Of a DNA stretch of 64,000 nucleotides, positions 10,829-20,359 are shown piece after piece. The number at the start of each line of letters is the position of its first letter. The first letter of the stretch is position 1. Origin of the DNA: Ochrobactrum quorumnocens (GTDB taxonomy: Bacteria; Pseudomonadota; Alphaproteobacteria; Rhizobiales; Rhizobiaceae); the NCBI RefSeq assembly GCF_002278035.1, contig NZ_CP022603.1:124001-188000 (forward strand), read 5' to 3'. The translations under genes and the position numbers were made by a program. The notes beneath the pieces were generated by a model. That model did not search any database. It was not told the DNA's origin and saw only the letters and a list, made by a program, of their open reading frames with translations.

Positions 10829-10847
10829 ATCGACGAATAGATGAAGA

Positions 10848-10874
10848 GAACGGCAGTCCCTTGGGTTGCCGTTC
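10848..10874 (+). terminator. hairpin after glmU
   Basis: An 8-bp stem GAACGGCA / TGCCGTTC with an 11-nt loop sits 20 bases after the glmU stop. The downstream T-tract is poor, so it may be a weak terminator or an mRNA 3'-end hairpin. Confidence 0.5.
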
Positions 10875-10931
10875 CGCGTTAGACTCTTTAAATCGCGGCT
10901 ATACGCGTGAATATCGGATTTGGAGCACCCT

Positions 10932-12755
10932 ATGTGTGGAATTATCGGCATCATCGGAAATAACGAGGTCGCGCCGCGTCTGGTGGATGCGCTGAAGCGG
11001 CTTGAATATCGCGGTTATGATTCTGCCGGCATTGCCACGCTCCAAAATGGCAAACTTGATCGCCGTCGTGCTGAAGGCAAGCTCGTCAATCTCGAAAATC
11101 GCCTTGCTGGTGAACCACTTCCCGGCGTGATCGGCATCGGTCATACGCGCTGGGCAACGCACGGCAAGCCGGTTGAGCGCAACGCGCATCCGCACATCAC
11201 CACCCGTTTGGCTGTGGTACATAACGGCATTATCGAAAACTTTGCTGAACTGCGTACCATGCTTGAAGCCGAAGGGCGCAAATTCGAGACCGAGACTGAT
11301 ACCGAAGCTGTGGCGCATCTCGTGACGCGCGAGCTGGAAAAGGGCAAGTCGCCGGTTGAAGCTGTACGCGACAGCCTGCCATTGTTGCAGGGTGCTTTTG
11401 CACTTGCTTTCCTGTTTGAAGGCGATGAAGAAACTCTGATCGGTGCGCGTCAGGGACCGCCACTGGCTGTCGGTTACGGCGAGGGTGAAATGTTCCTTGG
11501 TTCCGATGCCATCGCGTTGTCACCATTCACGGACACAATTGCTTATCTGGAAGATGGCGATTGGGCTGTGCTGACGCGCAAGGGTGTAACCGTCTATGAC
11601 GAAACCAATGCCGAGGTCGAGCGCGAGATCCAAAAATCACAGACTGCAAATATGCTGGTGTCGAAGGGTAATCATCGCCACTTCATGCACAAGGAGATGT
11701 TCGAGCAGCCGGAAGTTATTTCCCATACGCTTGCAAACTATCTCGATTTCACCACCGGAAAAGTGCGTGAAGAGGCAGTCGGCATTGATTTCAGCAAGGT
11801 TGATCGTCTGACCATTTCTGCCTGCGGCACTGCCTTTTATGCAGCCTCAGTTGGCAAATACTGGTTCGAGCAGATTGCGCGTTTGCCGGTCGACAGTGAT
11901 ATCGCCTCGGAATTCCGCTACCGCGAAATGCCGCTTTCGAAGGATTCACTGGCGATGTTTGTTTCGCAGTCTGGCGAAACGGCTGATACTCTGGCTTCGC
12001 TGCGGTATTGCAAGCAGCAAGGCTTGAAGATTGCTTCCGTGGTCAATGTCACCGGCTCGACCATTGCGCGTGAATCGGATGCAATATTCCCGACGCTTGC
12101 CGGTCCTGAAATCGGTGTCGCTTCGACCAAGGCATTCACCTGTCAGCTGTCGACCATGGCGTCACTTGCAATTGCTGCCGCAAAGGCGCGCGGGGTGATT
12201 GACGACAAACGCGAGCAGGAACTGGTGCGTCAGCTTTCCGAAGCACCGCGTTTCATCAATCAGGTGTTGAAGCTTGAAGACCAGATTGCTGCGGTTTGCC
12301 ATGAACTGGCGAAGGTCAATCATGTGCTTTACCTCGGTCGCGGCACGTCTTTCCCGCTGGCGATGGAAGGTGCGCTGAAGCTAAAGGAAATTTCCTATAT
12401 TCATGCGGAAGGCTATGCAGCTGGTGAGCTGAAGCACGGACCGATTGCGCTGATCGATGAAACCATGCCGGTAATCGTCATTGCGCCGTCGGATCGTCTT
12501 TATGAGAAGACCGTTTCCAACATGCAGGAAGTCGCAGCACGCGGCGGTCGCATTATTCTGATCACCGATAAGAAGGGCGCTGCGGCAGCAAGTCTTGATA
12601 CGATGGCAACGATCGTTCTGCCTGACGTGCCAGAATTTATCACGCCGCTGGTTTATGCTCTGCCGATCCAGATGCTGGCTTATCACACTGCGATTCTTAT
12701 GGGTACTGACGTCGATCAGCCGCGTAATCTCGCGAAGTCGGTGACTGTGGAGTAA
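10932..12755 (+). CDS. glmS: glutamine-fructose-6-phosphate aminotransferase (isomerizing)
   Basis: 607 aa. ATG 10932 is chosen because the N-terminal cysteine nucleophile must directly follow Met (MCGIIGIIG); the open frame begins 12 bases earlier. The glutaminase domain covers about residues 1-230 (HTRWATHG, HNGIIENF). Two SIS sugar-isomerase domains follow, with SQSGETADT and the GRGTSFPLAMEGALKLKE helix, ending in KSVTVE. It makes glucosamine-6-phosphate, the first step to UDP-GlcNAc, and is paired with glmU. No glmS ribozyme-like leader is seen in the short gap upstream. Confidence 0.97.
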   Translation: MCGIIGIIGNNEVAPRLVDALKRLEYRGYDSAGIATLQNGKLDRRRAEGKLVNLENRLAGEPLPGVIGIGHTRWATHGKPVERNAHPHITTRLAVVHNGIIENFAELRTMLEAEGRKFETETDTEAVAHLVTRELEKGKSPVEAVRDSLPLLQGAFALAFLFEGDEETLIGARQGPPLAVGYGEGEMFLGSDAIALSPFTDTIAYLEDGDWAVLTRKGVTVYDETNAEVEREIQKSQTANMLVSKGNHRHFMHKEMFEQPEVISHTLANYLDFTTGKVREEAVGIDFSKVDRLTISACGTAFYAASVGKYWFEQIARLPVDSDIASEFRYREMPLSKDSLAMFVSQSGETADTLASLRYCKQQGLKIASVVNVTGSTIARESDAIFPTLAGPEIGVASTKAFTCQLSTMASLAIAAAKARGVIDDKREQELVRQLSEAPRFINQVLKLEDQIAAVCHELAKVNHVLYLGRGTSFPLAMEGALKLKEISYIHAEGYAAGELKHGPIALIDETMPVIVIAPSDRLYEKTVSNMQEVAARGGRIILITDKKGAAAASLDTMATIVLPDVPEFITPLVYALPIQMLAYHTAILMGTDVDQPRNLAKSVTVE

Positions 12756-12832
12756 AATAAAAACAGACTGTTATATATAGACTTTGATAAATGAATGGAA
12801 TGGCCGCAGCAATGCGACCATTTTTGTATCCA

Positions 12833-14941
12833 TTATCCTGCTCGAAGCAGGCGGATCGCTTCATCACGACCAAAGAGATAGAGCAGTACGCGCAGCGCTT
12901 GCCCGCGTTCGCCTTCAAGATCGGGGTCACTTGCCAGAATATAACGCGCGTCTTTGCGCGCAATTTCGAGCAAATCGCCATGTGCTTCAATCGAAGCAAG
13001 GCGGAAACCCGGTGTGCCGGACTGGCGGGTGCCGAGCAGTTCTCCTTCGCCGCGCAGCTTCAAATCTTCCTCGGCAATTCTGAACCCGTCTTCCGTTTCG
13101 CGCATTACCTTAAGACGCGCCTGACCGATTTCTCCAAGTGGGCCTTTATAGAGTAGCAGGCATGTGGAAGGCTTGTTGCCCCGACCGACACGTCCGCGCA
13201 ACTGATGTAACTGTGAGAGGCCGAAACGCTCAGCATGTTCGATCACGATGATCGTCGCATCCGGCACATCGACGCCGACTTCAATGACCGTCGTTGCCAC
13301 CAGAAGCCGCGTTTCGCCTTGCTTGAACGCGCGCATGGCTTCGTCTTTCTCAACGCCATTCATGCGGCCGTGAATGAGCCCGATCTTGTTGCCAAAAACA
13401 GATTTGAGCGATTCAAAGCGTTCTTCGGCCGAGGTCAACTCGACAACCTCGGATTCTTCCACGAGCGGGCAAATCCAGTAGATTTTCTGCCCTTCGCTTA
13501 CTGCTTTGCGGATGCGCTCAACGAGTTCGCCCATGCGCTCCATCGGCAGAATTGCTGTGGTGATCGGTTGGCGGCCGGCTGGCTTTTCGGTGAGTTTAGA
13601 CACATCCATATCGCCAAAGGCCGTCAGCACCAGTGTGCGCGGGATAGGCGTTGCCGTCATGACCAGCATATCGGGCGCGCTGCCCTTTGCGGTTAACATC
13701 AGGCGCTGATGCACACCGAAGCGATGTTGCTCATCAATGATGACGAAGACCAGATCGTGATATTCGACCTTTTCCTGAAAAAGCGCATGTGTGCCGATGA
13801 CGATATCGACTTCACCACTTTTCAGGCCCTCAAGCACGGCATTGCGCTCTTTGCCTTTTTCACGACCAGTCAAGAGGGCTGCTTTGAGGCCAACCTTTTC
13901 GGCCAGAGGTGCAATGGTTGCAAAATGCTGTCGCGCCAACACTTCGGTGGGTGCCATAAGTGCCGATTGGCCGCCGGATTCAGCGGCATGTGCCATAGAA
14001 AGCAGACCTACGACCGTTTTGCCAGAGCCAACATCGCCTTGCAAAAGTCGCAGCATACGCTCAGGCGATTTAAGGTCGGCGATAATCTCGCGTACCGCCT
14101 GATCCTGACTGTTTGTCAGCCGATAGGGCAGGTGGCGCATAATTTCGCTCACAATGCGCCCATTGCCCTCCAGCGGACGGCCTGAAAGCCGACGCGTTTT
14201 GGCTCGCACGAGAGCCAATGCCAGTTGTCCGGCCAGGAATTCATCATAGGCCAGCCTGCGACGCGTGATGCTTTCAAGCGCAATATCGCTGGGGTCTTCC
14301 GGCAGATGCATTGTATCGAGTGCATGTTTGAAAGCATGAAACCGCTCACGCGCGAGAAGCTGTAGATCTATCCATTCTGGTAGCACTGGTACGCGTGTGA
14401 GTGCTTCTTTCATTGCTCGTCCGAGTGTTTTGGACGAAAGGCCAGCCGTCAGCGGATAGACCGGCTCAACCATCGGCAGGTTGGCCGCGTCTTCCAAGTT
14501 CGCAATATAATCCGGATGCACCATTGAAGCGCGTCCGTTAAACCATTCGACCTTACCGGAAACAATGACAGTTTCGCCTTCGGGCAGCATCTTCTCAAGC
14601 CACGGCAATTGCGCGTGGAAGAAGGTGAGAATGATTTCACCGGTATCATCATGGGCAATAACCCGATGGGGAACATTGCCCCTACCGCGCGGCGCGGGCT
14701 GGTGCTGATCGACCATCACCTCCAGTGTAACGATCGCGCCTTCCTGCGCAAAAGCCACGCCGGGACGATTGCGCCGGTCGATCACACTATGTGGCGGCAG
14801 AAAGAGAAGCTGGCCAACTTTCGGCTCGGCACCGGGGGCATCCGTTCCTAAAAGCTTGCCAAGCAAAGCAGCCACTTTCGGGCCAATGCCTGAAAGCGAG
14901 CGGACGGAAGCGAAAAAAGGATCGAGTACAGACGGACGCAT
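12833..14941 (-). CDS. recG: ATP-dependent DNA helicase RecG
   Basis: 702 aa from ATG 14941 (MRPSVLDP); ATG 14953 is also possible. The frame runs open further upstream only through a dispersed repeat, so that extension is rejected. The order is wedge/OB domain, helicase motif I GDVGSGKT, motif II DEQH (RecG-specific), motif III TATPIPRT and motif VI HQLRGRVGRG. It regresses and restarts stalled forks and processes Holliday junctions. It is transcribed opposite to its neighbours glmS and sdhE-mfd, so it stands as a single unit. Confidence 0.96.
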   Translation of the reverse strand: MRPSVLDPFFASVRSLSGIGPKVAALLGKLLGTDAPGAEPKVGQLLFLPPHSVIDRRNRPGVAFAQEGAIVTLEVMVDQHQPAPRGRGNVPHRVIAHDDTGEIILTFFHAQLPWLEKMLPEGETVIVSGKVEWFNGRASMVHPDYIANLEDAANLPMVEPVYPLTAGLSSKTLGRAMKEALTRVPVLPEWIDLQLLARERFHAFKHALDTMHLPEDPSDIALESITRRRLAYDEFLAGQLALALVRAKTRRLSGRPLEGNGRIVSEIMRHLPYRLTNSQDQAVREIIADLKSPERMLRLLQGDVGSGKTVVGLLSMAHAAESGGQSALMAPTEVLARQHFATIAPLAEKVGLKAALLTGREKGKERNAVLEGLKSGEVDIVIGTHALFQEKVEYHDLVFVIIDEQHRFGVHQRLMLTAKGSAPDMLVMTATPIPRTLVLTAFGDMDVSKLTEKPAGRQPITTAILPMERMGELVERIRKAVSEGQKIYWICPLVEESEVVELTSAEERFESLKSVFGNKIGLIHGRMNGVEKDEAMRAFKQGETRLLVATTVIEVGVDVPDATIIVIEHAERFGLSQLHQLRGRVGRGNKPSTCLLLYKGPLGEIGQARLKVMRETEDGFRIAEEDLKLRGEGELLGTRQSGTPGFRLASIEAHGDLLEIARKDARYILASDPDLEGERGQALRVLLYLFGRDEAIRLLRAG

Positions 14942-15013
14942 GGTGGCGAGCATTAACTGCTTTGCTTTTCTGTGCAAGCCTTTGAAATGGTTTTGTACTA
15001 TTTTTGTTCTAAT

Positions 15014-15130
15014 GCATCGACCCGAAAATCGGAATCGATTATTGGAGAGTACGGTGCCCGGGTTCAACCCGTTAGAGCGGCCTTTGCGGGACCAATTGGG
15101 TGCGCAGCGCTCTAACGGCTTAAAGGGTTC
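15014..15130. repeat. dispersed palindromic repeat, copy with CCGAAAATCGGAATCGAT core
   Basis: The core GCATCGACCCGAAAATCGG (15014-15032) plus GAATCGATTATTGG is followed by an 11-bp inverted repeat CCGTTAGAGCG (15069-15079) / CGCTCTAACGG (15108-15118). A second copy of the core lies at 25974-26016. It separates the divergent recG and sdhE genes and may carry promoters for one or both. Confidence 0.7.
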
Positions 15131-15190
15131 CCAGATGAGCAGCAGATGCTATATACCGGCTTCGAACTTTATAAATGGAGCGCTTGAACA

Positions 15191-15478
15191 ATGACTGGCA
15201 GCACACTTGCGGCAGGAAATCTTGATGTAAGGCGTCGCAAGCTTCTGTTTCGCGCCTGGCACCGTGGTATGCGCGAGATGGATCTGATCCTTGGGCAATA
15301 TGCGGATCAATATCTCGCTGGCTTCACCGATGCTCAACTTGATGAGTTTGAGCAGATTCTTGAAGTGCTTGACCGTGATCTTCTGAAATGGGTGACAGGT
15401 GAAAGCCCGACGCCTGAAGAACATGATACGCCCCTGTTCCGCGATATTATCGCTTTTCGCGACCGCATCGAATTCTGA
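15191..15478 (+). CDS. sdhE: FAD assembly factor SdhE
   Basis: 95 aa. It has the RKLLFRAWHRGMREMD segment with the RGxxE motif that contacts the flavoprotein, then LGQYADQYL and a helical tail with WVTGE, typical of the SdhE/YgfY/Sdh5 fold. It promotes covalent FAD attachment to SdhA of succinate dehydrogenase. The gene is 12 bases in front of mfd in the same direction, an arrangement usual in this group, so the two are probably co-transcribed. Confidence 0.93.
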   Translation: MTGSTLAAGNLDVRRRKLLFRAWHRGMREMDLILGQYADQYLAGFTDAQLDEFEQILEVLDRDLLKWVTGESPTPEEHDTPLFRDIIAFRDRIEF

Positions 15479-15490
15479 GAATAAGTCCCC

Positions 15491-18400
15491 ATGCCCGTAT
15501 TCAGCAAACTCGGTCTCAAAACCAGTCCAGGCGTTAAAAACAGCAGGCATATCGTCATCGACGGTGTCGCCGATGGTTTCGAAGCGTTCTGCCTTGCGCG
15601 TCTGGTCGAGGAGATCGGGGAGCGTGGGCCTGTCATGTATATTGTCCGCGATGGTCAGCGGGTTGCTGATCTGGAACAGGTACTGAATTTCGTTTTGCCT
15701 GATCTGCCGGTTCTGCATCTGCCGGCATGGGACTGTCTTCCCTATGATCGTGTGTCGCCGGGGGCTGATGCCAGCGCGCGCAGGCTTGCGGCACTTGCCG
15801 CTTTGGCTTCCTTGAAAAAGTCGCCGCATCCTGCAGTCATCATCACAACGGCGAATGCCATTCTGCAAAAGCTGCCGCCACAGGCCGCGATCGCCGAGCA
15901 GGTGATTTCAGCACGTCCCGGCAATCAGCTCAACATGAACGATCTGGGTGCACGGCTGGAACGCAACGGATTTGAGCGCGTCTCGACCGTGCGTGACATC
16001 GGCGAATATGCGGTTCGCGGTGGTATTCTCGATCTTTATGCGCCGGGTTCAGAAGAACCGCTTCGTCTCGATTTCTTTGGTGACACACTCGAAACCATCC
16101 GCGCTTTCGACCCGGCTTCGCAGCGCACCACGGGTGCGCGCAAGGAATTCGTGCTCCAGCCGATGAGCGAAATTTCGCTTTCACCGGATATGATCAGCCG
16201 ATTTCGCAAGAATTATGTGGCCATGTTCGGCGCGCCACAGCGCGACGATGCACTTTATCAGGCAATCAGTGAAGGTCGCCGCTTTGCGGGTATGGAACAC
16301 TGGCTGCCGCTGTTCTACGATAATCTCGAAACCGTGTTCGACCATGCAGGCGATATGCCGGTGGTATTCGATCATCTGGTGCATGAAGCGCTGACTGAGC
16401 GTCATACGATGGTCGTGGATCATTATGAGGCGCGTCTGCGACAGGCCGAAGGCAAAGAGCCGGGCAGCGATGCTATTCCTTATAAGCCGGTCAAGCCGGA
16501 AGCACTTTATCTGACGCCACGGGAAGTTGAAGCGGTTGCCGCGTCTGTCGGCCTGCGTATCGATCTGACACCATTTGGCACACCAGAAGTCTCTGGCCGT
16601 TCGATCATTCATGCTGATGTGCACAAGGGCCGCAACTTTGCTGAAGAACGTGCCGCAACCGATGTGAACCTTTTTGAAGCGGTGGTGAAATACATCGCCG
16701 ATTTGCGCGTCGCGGGCAAAAAAGTGCTGGTGGCTGCGTGGTCCGAAGGTTCGCTCGATCGTCTGCTGCAGGTGCTCGATGAGCACGGACTTGAGAAAAT
16801 CGAAACCGTCGATCGCCTCTCGACGGTCAAAGCACTCTCGCGTGACAAGATTACAGCAGCTGTTCTTGCCGTTGAGAGTGGCTTTGATGCGGGCGATCTA
16901 GTCGTCGTTGCCGAGCAGGATATTCTCGGTGATCGCCTTGTGCGCCGCACCAAGCGCCGCAAACGCGATCAGGATTTCATTTCCGAAGTAGCATCGCTCT
17001 CAGCTGGTGATATCGTCGTCCACGTCGATCATGGTATCGGTCGGTTTATTGGCCTCAAGACAATCACGGCGGCGGGTGCGCCACATGACTGTCTGGAGAT
17101 TCATTATGCAGGCGATGATCGTCTGTTTCTGCCGGTCGAAAATATCGAGTTGCTTTCGCGGTTTGGGTCGGAAGGGTCTGAAGCCGTTCTGGATAAGCTC
17201 GGCGGCGGCGCATGGCAGATGCGCAAGGCAAAGCTCAAGAAGCGCTTGCTGGAGATTGCGGGGCATCTGATCCAGATTGCCGCTGAACGCCAGATGCGCG
17301 GCGCGCCATCCATGACGCCGCCCGATGGACTTTATGCTGAATTTGCAGCGCGCTTTCCTTATGATGAAACCGAAGACCAGCAGCGTGCAATCGATGCCAT
17401 TGCCGATGACCTTGCGGCAGGCAAACCAATGGATCGTCTCATCTGCGGTGACGTTGGTTTCGGCAAGACCGAAGTAGCACTGCGCGCCGCCTTTGTTGCA
17501 GCACTAAGTGGGTTTCAGGTGGCGGTGGTGGTGCCAACGACGCTTCTGTCACGTCAGCACTTCAAGACTTTTTCCGCACGTTTCCACGGCCTGCCCGTCA
17601 ATGTAGCCCACGCCTCGCGGCTTGTTGGCGCAAAAGAACTTGCCGCCACCAAAAAGGGCCTCGAAGACGGCACTGTCGATATCGTCGTTGGGACGCACGC
17701 TCTGCTTGGCAATTCTATCAAGATCAAGAATCTTGGTCTGCTTATCATCGATGAGGAGCAGCATTTTGGCGTCAAGCACAAGGAGCGACTCAAGGAGCTG
17801 AAGTCAGACATTCATGTGCTGACGCTGTCAGCAACGCCGATCCCACGCACATTACAGCTCGCTTTGACCGGTGTGCGCGAGCTGTCGCTTATCACCACTC
17901 CGCCGGTGGATCGTATGGCGGTACGCACTTTTGTTTCGCCTTTCGATCCGTTGGTGATCCGCGAAACGTTGCTGCGCGAACGCTATCGCGGCGGTCAGAG
18001 CTTTTATGTTTGTCCACGCATTGCCGATCTCACCGAAATTGAGGATTTCCTCAAGGAACATGTTCCCGAGCTGAAAGTTGCCGTGGCTCATGGTCAGATG
18101 GCACCAGGTATGCTTGATGACATTATGAATGCCTTCTACGACGGCCAATATGATGTGCTTTTGTCCACGACCATCGTGGAATCGGGCCTCGATATTCCGA
18201 CGGCCAATACAATGATTGTGCATCGCGCGGATATGTTTGGTCTGTCGCAGCTTTATCAGTTGCGCGGACGTGTTGGACGCTCCAAGCAGCGTGCCTTTGC
18301 GCTCTTTACACTTCCTGCCGGACGCACATTGACGGCTACTGCCGAGCGTCGCCTCAAGGTTCTACAGTCGCTTGATACACTCGGTGCAGGCTTCCAGCTT

Positions 18401-19006
18401 GCAAGTCACGACATGGATATTCGCGGTGCAGGCAATCTACTAGGCGAAGAGCAGTCGGGTCACATCAAGGAAGTGGGCTTTGAGCTTTACCAGCAGATGC
18501 TGGAAGAGGCTGTTGCCACCCTCAAGGGCACAATTGAGGTCGAAGACAGCCAGTGGTCGCCACAGATTGCGATTGGTACGGCTGTTATGATCCCGGAAGC
18601 TTATGTGCCGGATCTGCAGTTGCGTCTAGGGCTTTATCGCCGTCTCGCCGATCTGGCTGAGCCACAGGATATCGATGCCTTCGGCGCAGAACTGATCGAC
18701 CGCTTCGGCCCGATGCCGGAAGAAGTGCAGCATTTGCTCAAGATCGTCTATATCAAGGCTCTGTGCCGCCGCGCCAATGTCGAAAAACTCGATGCCGGTC
18801 CAAAGGGCGTGGTTATCCAATTCCGCAACGCAATCTTTGCAAACCCAGTTGGTCTCGTGAAGATGATCGGGGAACAGGGTTCAATGGCCAAGATCAGACC
18901 AGATCAGAGTATCGTTTTCATCCGCGACTGGGCAACACCAGAAAAGCGGCTTAACGGCTCGGCAGTTATCATGACTCAGCTTGCAAAAATCGCTACTGGT
19001 GGCTGA
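15491..19006 (+). CDS. mfd: transcription-repair coupling factor
   Basis: 1171 aa, normal length. It has UvrB-homology domains at the N-terminus (LPAWDCLPYDRVSP, YAVRGGILDLY), an RNA-polymerase interaction domain near residues 495-560 (VHVDHGIGRFIGL), RecG-like helicase motifs (GDVGFGKTEVALRAAF, IIDEEQHFGVKHKE, LSATPIPRTL, QLRGRVGRS) and the C-terminal TRCF domain. It removes RNA polymerase stalled at lesions and recruits UvrA. It follows sdhE with a 12-base gap. Confidence 0.97.
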   Translation: MPVFSKLGLKTSPGVKNSRHIVIDGVADGFEAFCLARLVEEIGERGPVMYIVRDGQRVADLEQVLNFVLPDLPVLHLPAWDCLPYDRVSPGADASARRLAALAALASLKKSPHPAVIITTANAILQKLPPQAAIAEQVISARPGNQLNMNDLGARLERNGFERVSTVRDIGEYAVRGGILDLYAPGSEEPLRLDFFGDTLETIRAFDPASQRTTGARKEFVLQPMSEISLSPDMISRFRKNYVAMFGAPQRDDALYQAISEGRRFAGMEHWLPLFYDNLETVFDHAGDMPVVFDHLVHEALTERHTMVVDHYEARLRQAEGKEPGSDAIPYKPVKPEALYLTPREVEAVAASVGLRIDLTPFGTPEVSGRSIIHADVHKGRNFAEERAATDVNLFEAVVKYIADLRVAGKKVLVAAWSEGSLDRLLQVLDEHGLEKIETVDRLSTVKALSRDKITAAVLAVESGFDAGDLVVVAEQDILGDRLVRRTKRRKRDQDFISEVASLSAGDIVVHVDHGIGRFIGLKTITAAGAPHDCLEIHYAGDDRLFLPVENIELLSRFGSEGSEAVLDKLGGGAWQMRKAKLKKRLLEIAGHLIQIAAERQMRGAPSMTPPDGLYAEFAARFPYDETEDQQRAIDAIADDLAAGKPMDRLICGDVGFGKTEVALRAAFVAALSGFQVAVVVPTTLLSRQHFKTFSARFHGLPVNVAHASRLVGAKELAATKKGLEDGTVDIVVGTHALLGNSIKIKNLGLLIIDEEQHFGVKHKERLKELKSDIHVLTLSATPIPRTLQLALTGVRELSLITTPPVDRMAVRTFVSPFDPLVIRETLLRERYRGGQSFYVCPRIADLTEIEDFLKEHVPELKVAVAHGQMAPGMLDDIMNAFYDGQYDVLLSTTIVESGLDIPTANTMIVHRADMFGLSQLYQLRGRVGRSKQRAFALFTLPAGRTLTATAERRLKVLQSLDTLGAGFQLASHDMDIRGAGNLLGEEQSGHIKEVGFELYQQMLEEAVATLKGTIEVEDSQWSPQIAIGTAVMIPEAYVPDLQLRLGLYRRLADLAEPQDIDAFGAELIDRFGPMPEEVQHLLKIVYIKALCRRANVEKLDAGPKGVVIQFRNAIFANPVGLVKMIGEQGSMAKIRPDQSIVFIRDWATPEKRLNGSAVIMTQLAKIATGG

Positions 19007-19079
19007 GGCACACAGAGATTAAACACTGAGGGTTCGGAGTCGCCTGTTGGTTCCGAAGTTTAAAACGGAGAGAACTTTG

Positions 19080-19511
19080 ATGTTTAAGAATGCTTTGCGC
19101 ATTTCCTGCACTGCTGCTGCATTTGTTTTGGCTTCCCAATCGGCTTTCGCTCTAACCACACTCAACTGCAAGGTTGAAGGTATTGAGAATTTTGTCACGC
19201 GTTTCAGCCACAACATTGTAATTCAGGAAGCTCAGACCGCAAAGATAGTCATCTTTGAAGGCCTCGATATGGAAGCTGATCCAGAGCCAAAGAAGACAAG
19301 CAAGGAAGTTCCACTCGCTGATGTCGAATGGCCGGTGATGCCAGATATGGCAACCCTGGATCGGCAGAAGCTTCAGGCTGAATACAAAGATGCCGCCGAT
19401 GGCAATAAGGTCGTTGTCATCAAGGGCACGGATGGCGGCGAGTATATGGAATATGAATTTGCCAAGCAGCCATGCTGGACTCTGGTTCGGGTGTCTGATC
19501 AGAGCATGTAA
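19080..19511 (+). CDS. exported hypothetical protein
   Basis: 143 aa from ATG 19080, preceded by GGAGAG at 19067-19072; an open frame from 19047 exists but lacks a site. A signal peptide covers about residues 1-23 (ending SQSAFA|LT). The mature protein has two cysteines (LNCKV and QPCWT), possibly disulfide-bonded in the periplasm. No family was recognised. It ends at a strong terminator shared with the convergent DsbA-type gene. Confidence 0.75.
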   Translation: MFKNALRISCTAAAFVLASQSAFALTTLNCKVEGIENFVTRFSHNIVIQEAQTAKIVIFEGLDMEADPEPKKTSKEVPLADVEWPVMPDMATLDRQKLQAEYKDAADGNKVVVIKGTDGGEYMEYEFAKQPCWTLVRVSDQSM

Positions 19512-19532
19512 GCATTCTATTGATATTCAAAC

Positions 19533-19569
19533 AAAAAGCCCGTGCTCCATCTGGACGCACGGGCTTTTT
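19533..19569. terminator. bidirectional terminator
   Basis: A 13-bp perfect stem AAAAAGCCCGTGC / GCACGGGCTTTTT around an 11-nt loop lies between two convergent genes. It has a T-run in both orientations. Confidence 0.9.
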
Positions 19570-19587
19570 GTTTGATGTGCTTTATTG

Positions 19588-20262
19588 TCAGCGATCTTCG
19601 GCAATACCCGGTTCAAATCCTTCTGCCGTCTGTTGAATAGCTTCAGCAAGTACAGCGGCTGACTGAGCGCCCATGACGGCATATTTCTGATCGATAATGA
19701 AGCACGGCACCCCGCGGACACCGATGCGATTGGCGGTGTCAATTTCCTCGCGGATCGTATCCGTGTCCGCATTGCTTTGCAGAAGCCGGGCGACAATTGG
19801 TGCTTCCATGCCAATGCTGGCGGCAGCATCAACAAGCACGTCGTGATCGCCAATATCCTGTCCCTGCTCGAAATAGAGTGAGAACAGGGTGCCGACGAGC
19901 TTATCCTGCTTGCCAGGACCAGCTTGTGCTGCCCAATGGATCAGGCGATGTGCATCAAGCGTGTTCGGCGCACGTGTGATAGCCTCGAAATCGAAGACAA
20001 TATCATTCTCTTCGCCCAGCTCGGTGAGTTGTTTGTGAATATCGTCAATCTTTGAGCCGGTGCCGAATTTTTCGCGCATATAAGCCTGACGATCCTTGCC
20101 TTGTGCCGGCAAAGATGGGTCGAGCTGATAGGGGCGCCAGCGGACCTCGGCGTCGACTTCAGGCGCCAGAGCAAGGGCCTGTTGAAGTCTTTTACGGCCA
20201 AGGAAGCACCATGGGCAGACGACATCTGAAACAACATCGATGGTGATTTTTCTTGCTGTCAT
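19588..20262 (-). CDS. DsbA-family oxidoreductase (FrnE / 2-hydroxychromene-2-carboxylate isomerase-like)
   Basis: 224 aa with no signal peptide, so cytoplasmic. A thioredoxin-fold start DVVSDVVCPWCFLGRK carries a CPWC active site at about residues 17-20. A helical insert follows, then the cis-proline region GVRGVPCFIID near 178-188. This is the FrnE-like group of DsbA proteins, linked to disulfide exchange or oxidative stress in some bacteria; the substrate cannot be told from sequence. It probably has its own promoter, since the preceding gene in the same direction starts 98 bases beyond. Confidence 0.85.
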   Translation of the reverse strand: MTARKITIDVVSDVVCPWCFLGRKRLQQALALAPEVDAEVRWRPYQLDPSLPAQGKDRQAYMREKFGTGSKIDDIHKQLTELGEENDIVFDFEAITRAPNTLDAHRLIHWAAQAGPGKQDKLVGTLFSLYFEQGQDIGDHDVLVDAAASIGMEAPIVARLLQSNADTDTIREEIDTANRIGVRGVPCFIIDQKYAVMGAQSAAVLAEAIQQTAEGFEPGIAEDR

Positions 20263-20359
20263 AAAGGTGCTCCGTTCAGCGAGCAGGAGATGTGTTCTCC
20301 TGCTCGCTTATCTCTATAGTTCTAAAATGTAGGGTGAATTACGGCCTTATCAACTGAAG

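Noticed and set aside
13235..14185. 153- and 158-aa plus-strand frames
   Set aside because: Antisense shadows of recG.
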